63,186 bases of DNA from an uncultured Lactobacillus sp. (GCA_905204935.1 CAJLBJ010000008.1:1-63186); one strand, 5' to 3'; counted from the first letter of the stretch, positions 54,186-63,153 are shown. Notes: a model not told the origin generated them from the letters alone. Numbers and translations: made by a program.

Positions 54186-54459
54186 TTATCAACAACCCTT
54201 GTGGATAATTGTGGATAACTTTAAAGATTTAGTTGTGGTTTGGACATGAAAAGGTTATAATATCAAGGCTTATGAGTATACAAGAATATTGTGGATGTTA
54301 TTGGTCGAGATGTTGATAACTTTTAGATTGTGGAAAAGAAACAAAACAATAAATCTTGTGGGGAAAATATGTTCTACACAAGATATGGGGTGCTTTTTGT
54401 GGAAACTGTGGATAACTTTGTGGAAAACCTGTTGATAGGATGTGAATTTTTGTGAATAT
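54186..54459. promoter_or_regulatory. DnaA-box cluster between htrA and rlmH
   Basis: Three perfect TGTGGATAA boxes (54200-54208, 54210-54218, 54407-54415), five one-mismatch boxes (TTATCAACA 54186, TGTTGATAA 54311, TGTGGAAAA 54329 and 54419, TGTGAATAT 54451) and several two-mismatch ones (54290, 54372, 54398, 54430). Nearly all point the same way. An AT-rich stretch lies between the two dense groups. The array overlaps the rlmH start. It looks like a DnaA-binding regulatory or titration site; dnaA itself is not in the window. Confidence 0.7.
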
Positions 54460-54931
54460 AAAGATAATTGCTGTGGGTAAGTTAAAAGAAAAATATCTCA
54501 AGCAGGGGATAGCTGAATATGCTAAACGTCTAGGTAAGTTTTGTAAGTTTGAAGTTGTTGAGGTTGCAGATGAAAAGGCCCCAGAAAAATTAAGTGAAGC
54601 TCAAATGCAAGCCGTCAAGCAAAAAGAAGGCGAACGTATTTTAGCTAAGATTAAGGATAAAGAATATGTTTATGCCTTGGCGATTGAAGGAAAGCAACGA
54701 AGCTCAGAAGAATTTGCTCGTGAGTTAAACCAATTAGCAACGTATGGAAAAAGTGATTTGACATTTGTCATTGGAGGTTCGTTAGGCTTAAGTATGGAAG
54801 TTATGAACAGAAGTGATGCACAAATTTCGTTTGGTAAATTAACCTTGCCACATCAATTAATGCGGTTAGTATTGAGTGAACAGATCTATCGTTGCTACAT
54901 GATAAATAACAATACCCCGTATCATAAATAA
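54452..54931 (+). CDS. rlmH: 23S rRNA pseudouridine1915 N3-methyltransferase RlmH
   Basis: 159 residues from a GTG start, the full family length. SPOUT fold: [16 protein letters not shown] at the start, [15 protein letters not shown] in mid-protein, the SAM-binding knot FVIGGSLGL (about 108-116) and the conserved tail [20 protein letters not shown] followed by NNNTPYHK. It methylates position 1915 in helix 69 of 23S rRNA. It sits near oriC in Firmicutes. The last codons do not match the staphylococcal cassette attachment sequence. Confidence 0.97.
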   Translation: MNIKIIAVGKLKEKYLKQGIAEYAKRLGKFCKFEVVEVADEKAPEKLSEAQMQAVKQKEGERILAKIKDKEYVYALAIEGKQRSSEEFARELNQLATYGKSDLTFVIGGSLGLSMEVMNRSDAQISFGKLTLPHQLMRLVLSEQIYRCYMINNNTPYHK

Positions 54932-54961
54932 AAAACTCAGCCTTGTAAGCTGAGTTTTTTT
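54930..54961. terminator. Bidirectional terminator between rlmH and thrE
   Basis: AAAAACTCAGC pairs with GCTGAGTTTTT around CTTGTAA. Confidence 0.88.
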
Positions 54962-54968
54962 ATAATTA

Positions 54969-56318
54969 TTAACTACAATAGCGCCATTTTTTGTCGGTCA
55001 AAACACGTGCAATAATCAAGCCTAACGGTAAGAATAAGACGATTAAAGCAGCCTTAGTTAACCACAAAGCACCATCGCTAATCGAGGTGACACCGATGTT
55101 ATAGACAGCTCGATACATATAAAGACCAGGCACCATGATGACGATTGAAGGGACTGTCAAAGTGATGCGTGGGTAGTCTTGATGAGCTGCTGATGCGAGT
55201 AATCCAGCGACTAAAGCCCCTAAAAAAGCAGCAGCGGCTGGCGGACAATTAGCTAGATCAACTAATTCTAAACGCAAGGTATTAGCAACTGCACCGATTA
55301 AGCCGGCAACGGTTGCCATTTTATAAGGGCTATTAAACATGATTGAAAAGCCAAATACCCCACAAAAACTAGCAATTATACGCAATCCAGCTAAAACCCA
55401 TGGATTAAGGTTTAAAGCAATAAAGTCGCTTGGCTTGAAGTTGACAATCAAAGCTAAGATCCAACCAACCAAGGTAGCAACGGTAATGATGACTAAAGCG
55501 TGAATCATCCGTTCAATTCCTGAGCGCATATCGAGTTTAGCTAAGTCTAGTCCGCTTGTGATAAATGGAAAACCAGGAATCACAAAAAGCATGGAGCCAA
55601 TATAGCCAGCTTCGTGAGCCGAAGAAATATTAAAGAAATAATCTAAGGCTTCAAAGCTTATTAAGTAAGCCAAGCAAGCTACAGCAACACTAACTGAGAT
55701 GCAAGCAATCAATGTTAGATGTTTGTCTAGCATTTTACGGCGAATCCAGTTGCCAAAACCAGCACCGATAAAACAACAAATCATCTCGATTAAGCCACCG
55801 CCTAATAAGAAAACAAAGGCGCTACATGCTAAGGCTGAAGCAAAACCAGCTGCCAAAGCGGAGTAATTTCCAGGTTTGGCTTGAATTTTGTCTAAAGTGT
55901 CATGAATTTGTTCGATGCTCATAAAAGCACCTTGTTCTTCAAAACGTCTAACGAAGTGTTCCATTTCCGAAAGTTTATCGGTGTTAACACCAGTCGTTGG
56001 TAAGGCTAGGGCTTGGGTGTAGCTGTGACCATCTTGAATACAGGTGTATTCGATTGAAATCAAGCCGACATCGGCTGAACAAGTTAATCCTAAAGTGCGT
56101 GCGATAGTGTTCATCGAATCTCTGACACGCCAAGCTCCTGTCCCACATGAAAGCATCATGATACCGATTCTACCAACTAAAGAGGCCTTTTCTCTTAAAG
56201 GTGCATCGCTTGCCATGATGTGGTCATTGCTTGTGACAAAATTATGCCAAGGCATGGCCATGTGATGTTTAGGCGATAAATTTTGATTCTGTGGTTTAGA
56301 TTCATTATTTTCGCTCAT
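54969..56318 (-). CDS. Fused threonine/serine exporter (ThrE type)
   Basis: 449 residues. The N-terminal cytoplasmic domain (about 30-165, ASLVGRIGIMMLSCGTGAWRVRDSM) and five membrane segments match the DUF1212/ThrP part; a second set of five segments from about residue 300 (KPSDFIALNLNPWVLAGLRIIA) matches the DUF3815 part, giving the one-gene ThrE architecture. It exports small amino acids such as threonine and serine. Two-gene versions exist in other lactobacilli. AGGAGG ribosome site. Confidence 0.88.
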   Translation of the reverse strand: MSENNESKPQNQNLSPKHHMAMPWHNFVTSNDHIMASDAPLREKASLVGRIGIMMLSCGTGAWRVRDSMNTIARTLGLTCSADVGLISIEYTCIQDGHSYTQALALPTTGVNTDKLSEMEHFVRRFEEQGAFMSIEQIHDTLDKIQAKPGNYSALAAGFASALACSAFVFLLGGGLIEMICCFIGAGFGNWIRRKMLDKHLTLIACISVSVAVACLAYLISFEALDYFFNISSAHEAGYIGSMLFVIPGFPFITSGLDLAKLDMRSGIERMIHALVIITVATLVGWILALIVNFKPSDFIALNLNPWVLAGLRIIASFCGVFGFSIMFNSPYKMATVAGLIGAVANTLRLELVDLANCPPAAAAFLGALVAGLLASAAHQDYPRITLTVPSIVIMVPGLYMYRAVYNIGVTSISDGALWLTKAALIVLFLPLGLIIARVLTDKKWRYCS

Positions 56319-56428
56319 AAAAATCTCCTCCGCAATAATTGCATAAAAAATAACTAACAGCTATGATTATAGCATACCAAGTCAAGTATATTTTTTTAGG
56401 GATTAAAAAGTAAGAAAGGGTGGGTGTA

Positions 56429-57169
56429 ATGAAGATTATTATTTCGCCGGCTAAAAAGATGCAAGTTGATACGGATAGCTTTATTCCGCTTAGTCAACCA
56501 CTTTTTTTGGAACAAACACAGCAGTTGCTAGAGTATCTACGTTCGTTATCTTTTGAAGAACTAAAAGATTTGTGGAAGTGTAGTGATAAATTGGCAACAG
56601 AAAACTACCAAAATCTTTTGGAAATGAACCTTGATGGTAATTTGACCCCGGCTTTATTAGCCTATGTGGGGATTCAATATCAAACCATGGCGCCAGAAGT
56701 TTTTAGTCAGGTTCAATTTGATTATGTGCAGAAATATTTGCGGATTTTATCTGGTTTTTATGGAGTGTTAGCGCCATTTGATGGGGTAGTGCCGTATCGC
56801 TTGGAGATGCAAGCTAAAGTAAAACTAAATGATAGTAAGGATTTATATGCTTTATGGGCAGATAGACTATATCAGGTGTTGTATGAAGATGATGATTGTG
56901 TCTTGAATCTGGCTTCAAAGGAATATTCTAAAGCGATTGAACGCTATGTTAAGCCTGACCAAAAATTTGTGACTTGTGTTTTTGGTGAATTAAAAGATGG
57001 CAAAGTTAAACAAAAAGCGACAGCCGCTAAGATGGCACGTGGGCAAATGGTGCAGTTTTTGGCACGCAAGCAAATTCAAGATTTAGCTCAAGCAAAGGAA
57101 TTCAATGAATTGGGTTATCGCTTTTTACCTGAAAAATCTAGTCAAACGGAGTATGTTTTTGTAAAATAG
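56429..57169 (+). CDS. yaaA: Peroxide-stress protein YaaA
   Basis: 246 residues from the ATG at 56429 (GAAAGGGTGG upstream; an in-frame GTG at 56420 lies within that site). Family hallmarks: MKIIISPAKKMQVDT at the start, the LSGFYGVLAPFDGVVPYRLEM block (about 107-127), LNLASKEYSKAI (about 157-168) and a C-terminal NELGYRFL. In E. coli YaaA lowers free iron and protects DNA during peroxide stress. Single gene followed by a small membrane-protein gene. Confidence 0.93.
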   Translation: MKIIISPAKKMQVDTDSFIPLSQPLFLEQTQQLLEYLRSLSFEELKDLWKCSDKLATENYQNLLEMNLDGNLTPALLAYVGIQYQTMAPEVFSQVQFDYVQKYLRILSGFYGVLAPFDGVVPYRLEMQAKVKLNDSKDLYALWADRLYQVLYEDDDCVLNLASKEYSKAIERYVKPDQKFVTCVFGELKDGKVKQKATAAKMARGQMVQFLARKQIQDLAQAKEFNELGYRFLPEKSSQTEYVFVK

Positions 57170-57208
57170 GCTTTACAAACAACGGTTGTTTTTGTAAATA
57201 GGGGGATT

Positions 57209-57373
57209 ATGATGTTAAATACACAAGTCAAAAGAATCTTTTTGATTGTTGCGTGTTTAGTGATGTTAGTGTTAGGGGTACTAAACTTGTTTGAACATGA
57301 ATTTTTAAGAGGGGCAATCAAAATTGGTATCGTCATGTTAATCATCTATACCGATAAGAACATAAAAGTGTAA
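57209..57373 (+). CDS. Small membrane protein, unknown
   Basis: 54 residues from the first of two adjacent ATG codons, with GGGGG three to five bases upstream. Two hydrophobic spans: VKRIFLIVACLVMLVLGVLN (about 8-27) and AIKIGIVMLIIYT (about 36-48), with a polar EHEFLRG turn and a basic end. No family recognised. It is followed by a strong terminator, which supports that it is a real transcription unit, perhaps read with yaaA. Confidence 0.6.
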   Translation: MMLNTQVKRIFLIVACLVMLVLGVLNLFEHEFLRGAIKIGIVMLIIYTDKNIKV

Positions 57374-57380
57374 GTGCTTG

Positions 57381-57407
57381 AGCCGTCTAGAAGAGGACGG
57401 CTTTTTT
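57381..57407 (+). terminator. Terminator after yaaA and the small membrane protein
   Basis: AGCCGTC pairs with GACGGCT, then six T. Confidence 0.85.
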
Positions 57408-57412
57408 AATGT

Positions 57413-57447
57413 CAAAAAAAGGACAGTCATAAAAACATGACTGTCCT
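57413..57447 (-). terminator. Terminator of the YitT gene
   Basis: On the minus strand AGGACAGTCAT pairs perfectly with ATGACTGTCCT around GTTTTT, then a T run. Confidence 0.88.
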
Positions 57448-57492
57448 CTTTATTAGTCTTCAAAAACATGACTGTCCTCTTTATTAGTCTTC
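57431..57492. repeat. Tandem 31-base duplication over the YitT stop codon
   Basis: Positions 57431-57461 and 57462-57492 are identical. The unit carries one arm of the terminator hairpin plus the last codons and stop of the YitT gene. The inner copy holds the functional stop at 57484. Confidence 0.9.
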
Positions 57493-58350
57493 AAAAACTT
57501 GACGGTAATTACCTAAATCAGCATTGGCACCTTGCACACTGATAAAGGCATTTGGATCGGTTAATTGAATCGTTTGTTTCAAGTATTTAAGCTGGCCTTT
57601 TTGGGCGACGATAATAATAATATCGGTTGGCTGATCGGTATAAATGCCTGTCCCGTTTAATAATGTGGCCCCGTGGACGAAATTTTTAAGGGCTGCTGCT
57701 AATTTAGCGGATTGCTTGGTGAAAATCATGATGTTGACATCTTTTTGTTGGATGAAGAAATAATCCATTGAATAACTGGTGACAAGCATACCAATCAAAC
57801 TAAAGACACTGCGTCCTAAATCAAAGCAAAGGGCGGCAGCCACCAAGACGATGCCGTTGATGAGATTATTGACAAAACCAATCTTCTTTTTAAAGCGCAT
57901 TTGGACATAAGCCACAATGACGTCAGTTCCACCGGTCGAAAATCCGTTATTAAAGCATAATCCCACACCAATACCGATTAACGCAGCGCCTAATAGCGTG
58001 TTAGTTAATTTATCAGAGACAATCATTGTTTGCGGGATAAATTCTAAAAATGTAATGTTAGAAGCAACGGCAATTAACGAATAAGTGATATATCTAAGGC
58101 CAAAACAGCGCCAAGCAAATAAAAACAAAGGGATGTTCATAAAAATCATCAGCAAACTGATACTTAAGTTGAAGTTGGTTTTTAATAAGATTGCATGTAA
58201 TAACTGCGCAATTCCAGGAACTCCGACTGAATAAGAGTTAGCATGCGATAAAAACATATTGATACCAATTGCGGATAATAAACCGTATAAAACAGCAAAG
58301 AAGATTTTACGAATAGTTTTTATCTGTGTATTTTTGCAAGCAAGTTTCAT
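57484..58350 (-). CDS. YitT-family membrane protein with DUF2179 domain
   Basis: 288 residues. Five to six membrane segments (to about 205) with SVGVPGIAQLLHAILL and NNGFSTGGTDVIVAYVQMRFKKKIG, then a cytoplasmic DUF2179 domain (about 215-288) ending in FISVQGANADLGNYRQVFED. The transported substrate of this family is unknown. Full-length, unlike the paralogue at 31094. Single gene. Confidence 0.88.
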   Translation of the reverse strand: MKLACKNTQIKTIRKIFFAVLYGLLSAIGINMFLSHANSYSVGVPGIAQLLHAILLKTNFNLSISLLMIFMNIPLFLFAWRCFGLRYITYSLIAVASNITFLEFIPQTMIVSDKLTNTLLGAALIGIGVGLCFNNGFSTGGTDVIVAYVQMRFKKKIGFVNNLINGIVLVAAALCFDLGRSVFSLIGMLVTSYSMDYFFIQQKDVNIMIFTKQSAKLAAALKNFVHGATLLNGTGIYTDQPTDIIIIVAQKGQLKYLKQTIQLTDPNAFISVQGANADLGNYRQVFED

Positions 58351-58494
58351 GTAGTGATTTCCTTTAAAATAAATATTTTTAAACAGTTTGAATTATAGTC
58401 GATAATTGTAGGCAAATCAATGTAAATTAGCGGAGATTTTCATAAAAAACTTGTAATTTACAAGAGAAATTATTATCATAATGAGGTATCTCTA

Positions 58495-59280
58495 ATGGAA
58501 AGAAAGGACTGTTTTTTTATGAAACCTATTATTGGGATTCCAAGTGATCAATTAGTTGAAGTAAATCCAAGAATGCCTGGCGATTATTTAGCTTATGCGC
58601 CCCATGACACCAAAGAAGCGATTTATGCGACTCATGGGATTCCAATAATCCTTCCTTTCCCTGATCGAAAAGCCGATGCGACCGCTGCGGCTAAAGAAAT
58701 GGTGGATTTATATGATGGATTGTTGCTTCCGGGTGGCCCTGATGTTGATCCGCTTTATTTCGGTGAACAACCTCATCCACAAATCGGCATTACTTTAAGT
58801 GCTAAAGATGAATTTGAAATTGCCTTAATTAAAGAAACGATTAAACAACAAAAACCAATTTTTGGAATTTGTCGAGGATTACAGATTTTAAACGTTGCTC
58901 TAGGAGGCAGTTTATATCAAGATTTACCAAGTCAATACGAGAATTTACAAGTGCAACATAGTCAAGCAACGTTAGGACATTTCCCAACCCATGATGCTTT
59001 TGTTACACCAGAAACAAAATTAGCGCAAATGTTTGCGCAAAAAGTAACGGTTAACTCCAGACATCATCAAGCAATCAAGTCTTTGGGGGAAGGCTTAGTC
59101 GCAAGTGCTAAAGCTTATGATGGCGTCATTGAAGCAATCGAATCAAAACAAGCTAATGCCTTGGCCGTTCAATGGCATCCTGAAAACTTGTGGCAAGAAG
59201 ATCCAGCTCAGTTACAATTTTTCAGTGATTTAGTTAAACGCGCACAAGAATGGAAATTAGCACATATAAAAGGGAAATAA
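58495..59280 (+). CDS. Gamma-glutamyl-gamma-aminobutyrate hydrolase-type amidase (PuuD-like)
   Basis: 261 residues from the ATG at 58495 (GAGG eight bases upstream); homologues usually begin at the second ATG, 58519. Class I glutamine-amidotransferase fold: LLPGGPDVDPLYFG (about 77-90), nucleophile cysteine in FGICRGLQILNVALGGSLYQDL (about 122-143), histidine/glutamate of the triad in AVQWHPENLW (about 223-232). It hydrolyses gamma-glutamyl amides. First of a four-gene operon with a ligase that would make such amides. Confidence 0.9.
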   Translation: MERKDCFFMKPIIGIPSDQLVEVNPRMPGDYLAYAPHDTKEAIYATHGIPIILPFPDRKADATAAAKEMVDLYDGLLLPGGPDVDPLYFGEQPHPQIGITLSAKDEFEIALIKETIKQQKPIFGICRGLQILNVALGGSLYQDLPSQYENLQVQHSQATLGHFPTHDAFVTPETKLAQMFAQKVTVNSRHHQAIKSLGEGLVASAKAYDGVIEAIESKQANALAVQWHPENLWQEDPAQLQFFSDLVKRAQEWKLAHIKGK

Positions 59281-59281
59281 C

Positions 59282-60631
59282 GTGGTGAAAGTCGAAGAAT
59301 TAGTGAGTTTGTTGTATAAACAAGGTGTTAAATTAGTTGAATTTATTTATGTTGATTATACAGGGATTGCACGTGGAAAGACGATTGTTTTAGAACAATT
59401 GGCTTCACGTCTCAGCGATGGAATGGGTATAACCCGGGCAATGCCTGCATCAACAATGCGTGATGAGATCGTTGCAGTCAAAGGGTTTGATGCGATTGGT
59501 GAATTTCGGTTAGTACCTGATTTAAGTTCACTACGCGTATTACCTCAGACACCTTGGGTAGCAACGGTGATGTGTGATTACCAAATGCAAGATGGAACAC
59601 CTTTAGAATTTGATGGACGAGTTATTTTACAAAAGCAAATCAAACGTTTGGCTAAATTAGGTTTGACAGCTAAATTTAGTTATGAAAATGAATTTAGTCT
59701 GTATGAAAAAGATGAAAATAAGCAATTAAAACCATATCGGCCTAACATTTGTTTTTCGACTGAATCAATGGAAGATGTCTATGCGTTTTTACCCGAAATA
59801 TTAGAAGCTTTGCAACGTGTAGGAATCGAACCTATTGCATATTATCCTGAAGCTGGGGCAGGGCAACATGAATTACCAGTCAAGCCTAAGGAGGCTTTAG
59901 AAGCAGCCGATGATTTATTACGCTTTAAGCGTGTGCTTAAAAGTGTTGTTAAAAAGCATGGTCTATACGCAACATTTGCGCCAAAGCCTAATTTAGATCA
60001 AGCTGGTAACGGTGCACACTTGCACGTGTCGTTATGGCAAGGTGAAAAAAATGCCTTGTATGCTGAAGATGATGCAATGAAGTTAAGCCAGCTAGGTTAT
60101 TGGTTTGTTGGAGGGCTTTTAAAGCATATGCCGGCATTGCTTGCATTTAGCTGTGCGAGTTTAAATTCCTATGAACGTTTAAAGCCAAGTCACTGGAGCA
60201 GTGCTTATGTGGCATTTGGTCAAGATAATCGAGAAACTTGCATACGAATTCCATCAACGTTTGCAAGCGACCCAGCCCAAACATTAAATATCGAATTGAA
60301 GGCGAGCGATGCTTGTTGCAATCCGTATCTAGCCTGCAGTGCGCTATTGGCTGCAGGAATTGAAGGTATTGAACAACAAATCATGCCAACTCAACTATTA
60401 GACAGTGATCCGGCCTTATTGAGTCAAACACAACGAGAAGCCTTAGGAATCACACGGTTACCACAAAGTTTGACCGAAGCTTTAGAAGCTTTGCAACAAG
60501 ATGAGTTGTTTGGTGAAATGTTAGGGAAAATAGGCTTAGAAACGTATTTGAAAGTTAAGCAACGAGATGTGGCATATTTTTCCGATAAAACGCCAGCCGA
60601 GATTGCGGCTGCGTACCGTGATTTATATTAG
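59282..60631 (+). CDS. Glutamine-synthetase-family ligase (gamma-glutamyl-amine type)
   Basis: 449 residues. Glutamine-synthetase beta-grasp and catalytic domains are complete: YENEFSLY (about 137-144), YPEAGAGQHELPV (about 187-199), NGAHLHVSLW (about 241-250), NSYERLKPSHWSSAY (about 297-311), DNRETCIRIPS and ELKASDACCNPYLACSALLAAGIEGI. It lacks the Tyr-adenylylation and feedback features of housekeeping enzymes and resembles PuuA- and FluG-type ligases that glutamylate amines. Begins two bases after the amidase gene, so the two are tightly coupled. Confidence 0.88.
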   Translation: MVKVEELVSLLYKQGVKLVEFIYVDYTGIARGKTIVLEQLASRLSDGMGITRAMPASTMRDEIVAVKGFDAIGEFRLVPDLSSLRVLPQTPWVATVMCDYQMQDGTPLEFDGRVILQKQIKRLAKLGLTAKFSYENEFSLYEKDENKQLKPYRPNICFSTESMEDVYAFLPEILEALQRVGIEPIAYYPEAGAGQHELPVKPKEALEAADDLLRFKRVLKSVVKKHGLYATFAPKPNLDQAGNGAHLHVSLWQGEKNALYAEDDAMKLSQLGYWFVGGLLKHMPALLAFSCASLNSYERLKPSHWSSAYVAFGQDNRETCIRIPSTFASDPAQTLNIELKASDACCNPYLACSALLAAGIEGIEQQIMPTQLLDSDPALLSQTQREALGITRLPQSLTEALEALQQDELFGEMLGKIGLETYLKVKQRDVAYFSDKTPAEIAAAYRDLY

Positions 60632-60642
60632 AGGAAGAAAAA

Positions 60643-61761
60643 ATGAATTTAGCAGATTATCTAAAAGAAGTGCCTTTGCTTGATCATCATTGTCATTTCT
60701 TGATTGATGGGACCTTGGCTAATCGGGCCCAAAGAACAGCGATGGTATCAAGTGAGGCTGATAGTAGTTATTATCCACTAGAAGATACCAAGAATCGCTT
60801 GGCATGGTGGGAATTTCAAGCAGAAGCTAAGAAGTTTAGTCAGGATTTTGATCCGCTAAATGTGCTGACACAACAACAATATCAACAATATTGTACGAAC
60901 TTATTTGGACATTATGATTATCGGAGTTTATTGATTGATATTGGCTTTGTGCCAGACAATGCGATTTTGGATTTAAAGGAAACAGCGACTTTGACCAATA
61001 CGAGTGTATACCCGATTTATCGCCTCGAAACAGCAGCCCAAGATATCATGCAAAAAAGTGCGACTTTTGAGCAATGGTGGCAAGCGTTGTATGCTGAAGT
61101 TAAAATGGCTAAAGCAAATGGGTATGTAGGTTTTAAATCGATTGCAGCTTATCGTTTTGGTTTAAAAATCACGGAAGTTTCTGAAAAACAAGCTAAAATT
61201 GCGTTTGAAGCATGGAAAAAATCCAGTGTAGTTCGTTTAAGTGATCCGCAAATTATCAGTTATCTTGTCTGGAATTTAGCACCATTGATGATTAAACAAG
61301 ATTTACCGCTACAATTTCACGTAGGGTATGGTGATGCGGATACCGATATGTATCAAGGAAATCCGTTGTTGTTGCGGGACTTTTTACAAAAATGGTGTTT
61401 AGCAGGATTAAAAGTAGTGTTACTACATTGCTATCCATATCATCGTGAAGCAGGTTATCTAGCGAGTGTCTTTCCTAACTTGTATTTTGATATTTCGTTA
61501 ATCAATCCGTTGGGACCAAGTGCAATTGAACGTGTCTTGGATGAGGCGTTGGAATTGGCGCCATATACACGCTTTTTATTTGCTTCTGATGCAAGTACAA
61601 GTCCGGAAATGTATGGTGTGGCAGCCAGACGTTTCAAAGACGCACTGTTAGCACATTTTGAAAAATTAACGCTACTACCGTTAGACGCAAAGAAGCGTTA
61701 TATTGATGCGATTTGTTGGCAAACAAGTGCACAAATTTATGGGATTAGAGAAGAATTTTAA
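60643..61761 (+). CDS. FluG-type amidohydrolase
   Basis: 372 residues of the amidohydrolase-2 (TIM-barrel metal hydrolase) family. Metal ligands: HHCHF near residue 16-20, GFKSIAAYR (about 164), LQFHVGYGDADTD (about 224-236), VLLHCYPYHREAGYLA (about 259-274) and FASDASTSPEMYG (about 314-326). In fungi the same kind of domain is fused to a glutamine-synthetase domain in FluG; here they are adjacent genes. It probably acts on the product or precursor of the ligase. AGAGGAAG ribosome site 11 bases after the ligase gene. Confidence 0.85.
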   Translation: MNLADYLKEVPLLDHHCHFLIDGTLANRAQRTAMVSSEADSSYYPLEDTKNRLAWWEFQAEAKKFSQDFDPLNVLTQQQYQQYCTNLFGHYDYRSLLIDIGFVPDNAILDLKETATLTNTSVYPIYRLETAAQDIMQKSATFEQWWQALYAEVKMAKANGYVGFKSIAAYRFGLKITEVSEKQAKIAFEAWKKSSVVRLSDPQIISYLVWNLAPLMIKQDLPLQFHVGYGDADTDMYQGNPLLLRDFLQKWCLAGLKVVLLHCYPYHREAGYLASVFPNLYFDISLINPLGPSAIERVLDEALELAPYTRFLFASDASTSPEMYGVAARRFKDALLAHFEKLTLLPLDAKKRYIDAICWQTSAQIYGIREEF

Positions 61762-61778
61762 GGAGAATTGTTGACTAG

Positions 61779-63107
61779 ATGAGAGAAAAGAAATTATCAT
61801 TACTTGAAGTCTTAGGTTTATCTGTGGCGATGTTAGCACCGACTGGGGCAATGGCCTTTAATACGGCTGGTGCGGTCAAGACTTCTGGTGTAGTTGCACC
61901 GATTGGTTTTATTTTGGCAGGTTTAGGTATTTTGTTTGTCGGGATGTCGTTTGTTCAACTTGGACGTGAAATTCCAGGTGAAGGATCGGCTTATGCTTAC
62001 AATGCTAAGGCTTTAGGCGAAAAAGCAGGTTTTATTTCAGGTTGGTTGTTGGTATTAGTTTATGTGACCTTTGCATTTAGTAGTTCAGCGGTTGTGGGGA
62101 ACTTTTTAGATGTCTTCTTACAACATTTCGGAATTCATTTGCCTGTGCCACTTTACGTGATTTTCGTGTTGCTTTTAGGTGGGGCATTGAGTCACAAAGG
62201 GATTGAATTTTCGACACGTTTTGCCTTAGTGCTTGAGTTTTTTGCGGTAGGGGCTTTAGTAGTCTTGACGGCTATCATTTTAATTAAGGGTGGCGATGCA
62301 GGACTTTCAGCTAAACCACTAAATCCAAGCAACGGGACTTGGAGTGGAATTGGCGCTGGGATGATTTTTGCCCTGATGTCATTTGCAGGTTTTGAAGGTT
62401 CAGCAACGATTGCACCACGAGCTAAAAAACCGGCTAAGGCCATTAAGATTGCGATCTTAGGTTCAGTTGTCTTTGGAATGTTCTTTTACATGATTGTTAG
62501 TTACACTGAAATCATGGGCTTTGGTTTGGCAAATCTTGACAAGATGCAAGACTCTGCTGCACCGTTAAATTACTTATCAACTCGTTATGTCGGCAGTTGG
62601 ATGGCAGTCTTTATTGACTTTGCTTCTGTAACAAGTTATTTTGCTTGCTACTTTGGTGCTTTGAATGCGGGTGCGTTTATGTTAGAAGCCTTAGCCAAAA
62701 GTGGGTATTTGATGCCTTCTTTAGGTGAATTAAAAGGTGAAAAGCAAACACCAACCAAAGCGCTAGACTTGATTACTGTATTAGCGTTGATCTTTTATGC
62801 AATCATTGGTATTGGCTTAAAAGTTAGTGCTGGTGATTACTACAACTATTTTGGTACAATCGGCGTGATCGCCTTATTGTTGGTTTATGTGTTAGTTAAT
62901 GTCGGCGCAATTGTTTATTTTAGAAAACAAAAGAGCAAAGCTTACTTTAAGCACTTGATTGCGCCAATCATCGGGATTGGTGTGATGATTTTCCCAATTT
63001 ATAGCAACTTGTGGCCGATACCGGCTTGGCCAATGAACCTCTTCCCATATGTAGTGTTTGTATGGTTGATTTTAGGATTTTTTGTTCCAAGAAGAAAAGT
63101 TGATTAA
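61779..63107 (+). CDS. APC-family amino-acid/amine permease
   Basis: 442 residues with 12 membrane segments. The substrate-site unwound helix 1 motif LSVAMLAPTGAMAFNTAG (about 14-31) and ISGWLLVLVYVTFAFSS, ALMSFAGFEGSATIAPRAKKP (about 201-221) are characteristic of APC permeases such as PuuP-like proteins. It closes an operon with an amidase, a ligase and an amidohydrolase and so probably imports the amine or amino acid they process. AAGGAG ribosome site. Confidence 0.88.
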   Translation: MREKKLSLLEVLGLSVAMLAPTGAMAFNTAGAVKTSGVVAPIGFILAGLGILFVGMSFVQLGREIPGEGSAYAYNAKALGEKAGFISGWLLVLVYVTFAFSSSAVVGNFLDVFLQHFGIHLPVPLYVIFVLLLGGALSHKGIEFSTRFALVLEFFAVGALVVLTAIILIKGGDAGLSAKPLNPSNGTWSGIGAGMIFALMSFAGFEGSATIAPRAKKPAKAIKIAILGSVVFGMFFYMIVSYTEIMGFGLANLDKMQDSAAPLNYLSTRYVGSWMAVFIDFASVTSYFACYFGALNAGAFMLEALAKSGYLMPSLGELKGEKQTPTKALDLITVLALIFYAIIGIGLKVSAGDYYNYFGTIGVIALLLVYVLVNVGAIVYFRKQKSKAYFKHLIAPIIGIGVMIFPIYSNLWPIPAWPMNLFPYVVFVWLILGFFVPRRKVD

Positions 63108-63153
63108 TATAAAAGGGACTGGGAAAAAAGCACCAGTCTGGACATAAAAATAG

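Noticed and set aside
54082..54451. Calling this region the chromosomal origin oriC
   Set aside because: DnaA boxes alone are not enough; dnaA and dnaN are absent from the window and no clear unwinding-element repeats are seen. Reported only as a DnaA-box cluster.
54900..54931. Staphylococcal-cassette-type attachment site at the 3' end of rlmH
   Set aside because: The end of the gene does not carry the cassette core sequence, no recombinase gene follows, and ordinary genes continue.
57413..57492. The 31-base tandem repeat as a CRISPR fragment
   Set aside because: There are only two directly adjacent copies without a spacer, and the unit is made of a terminator arm and the end of a gene.
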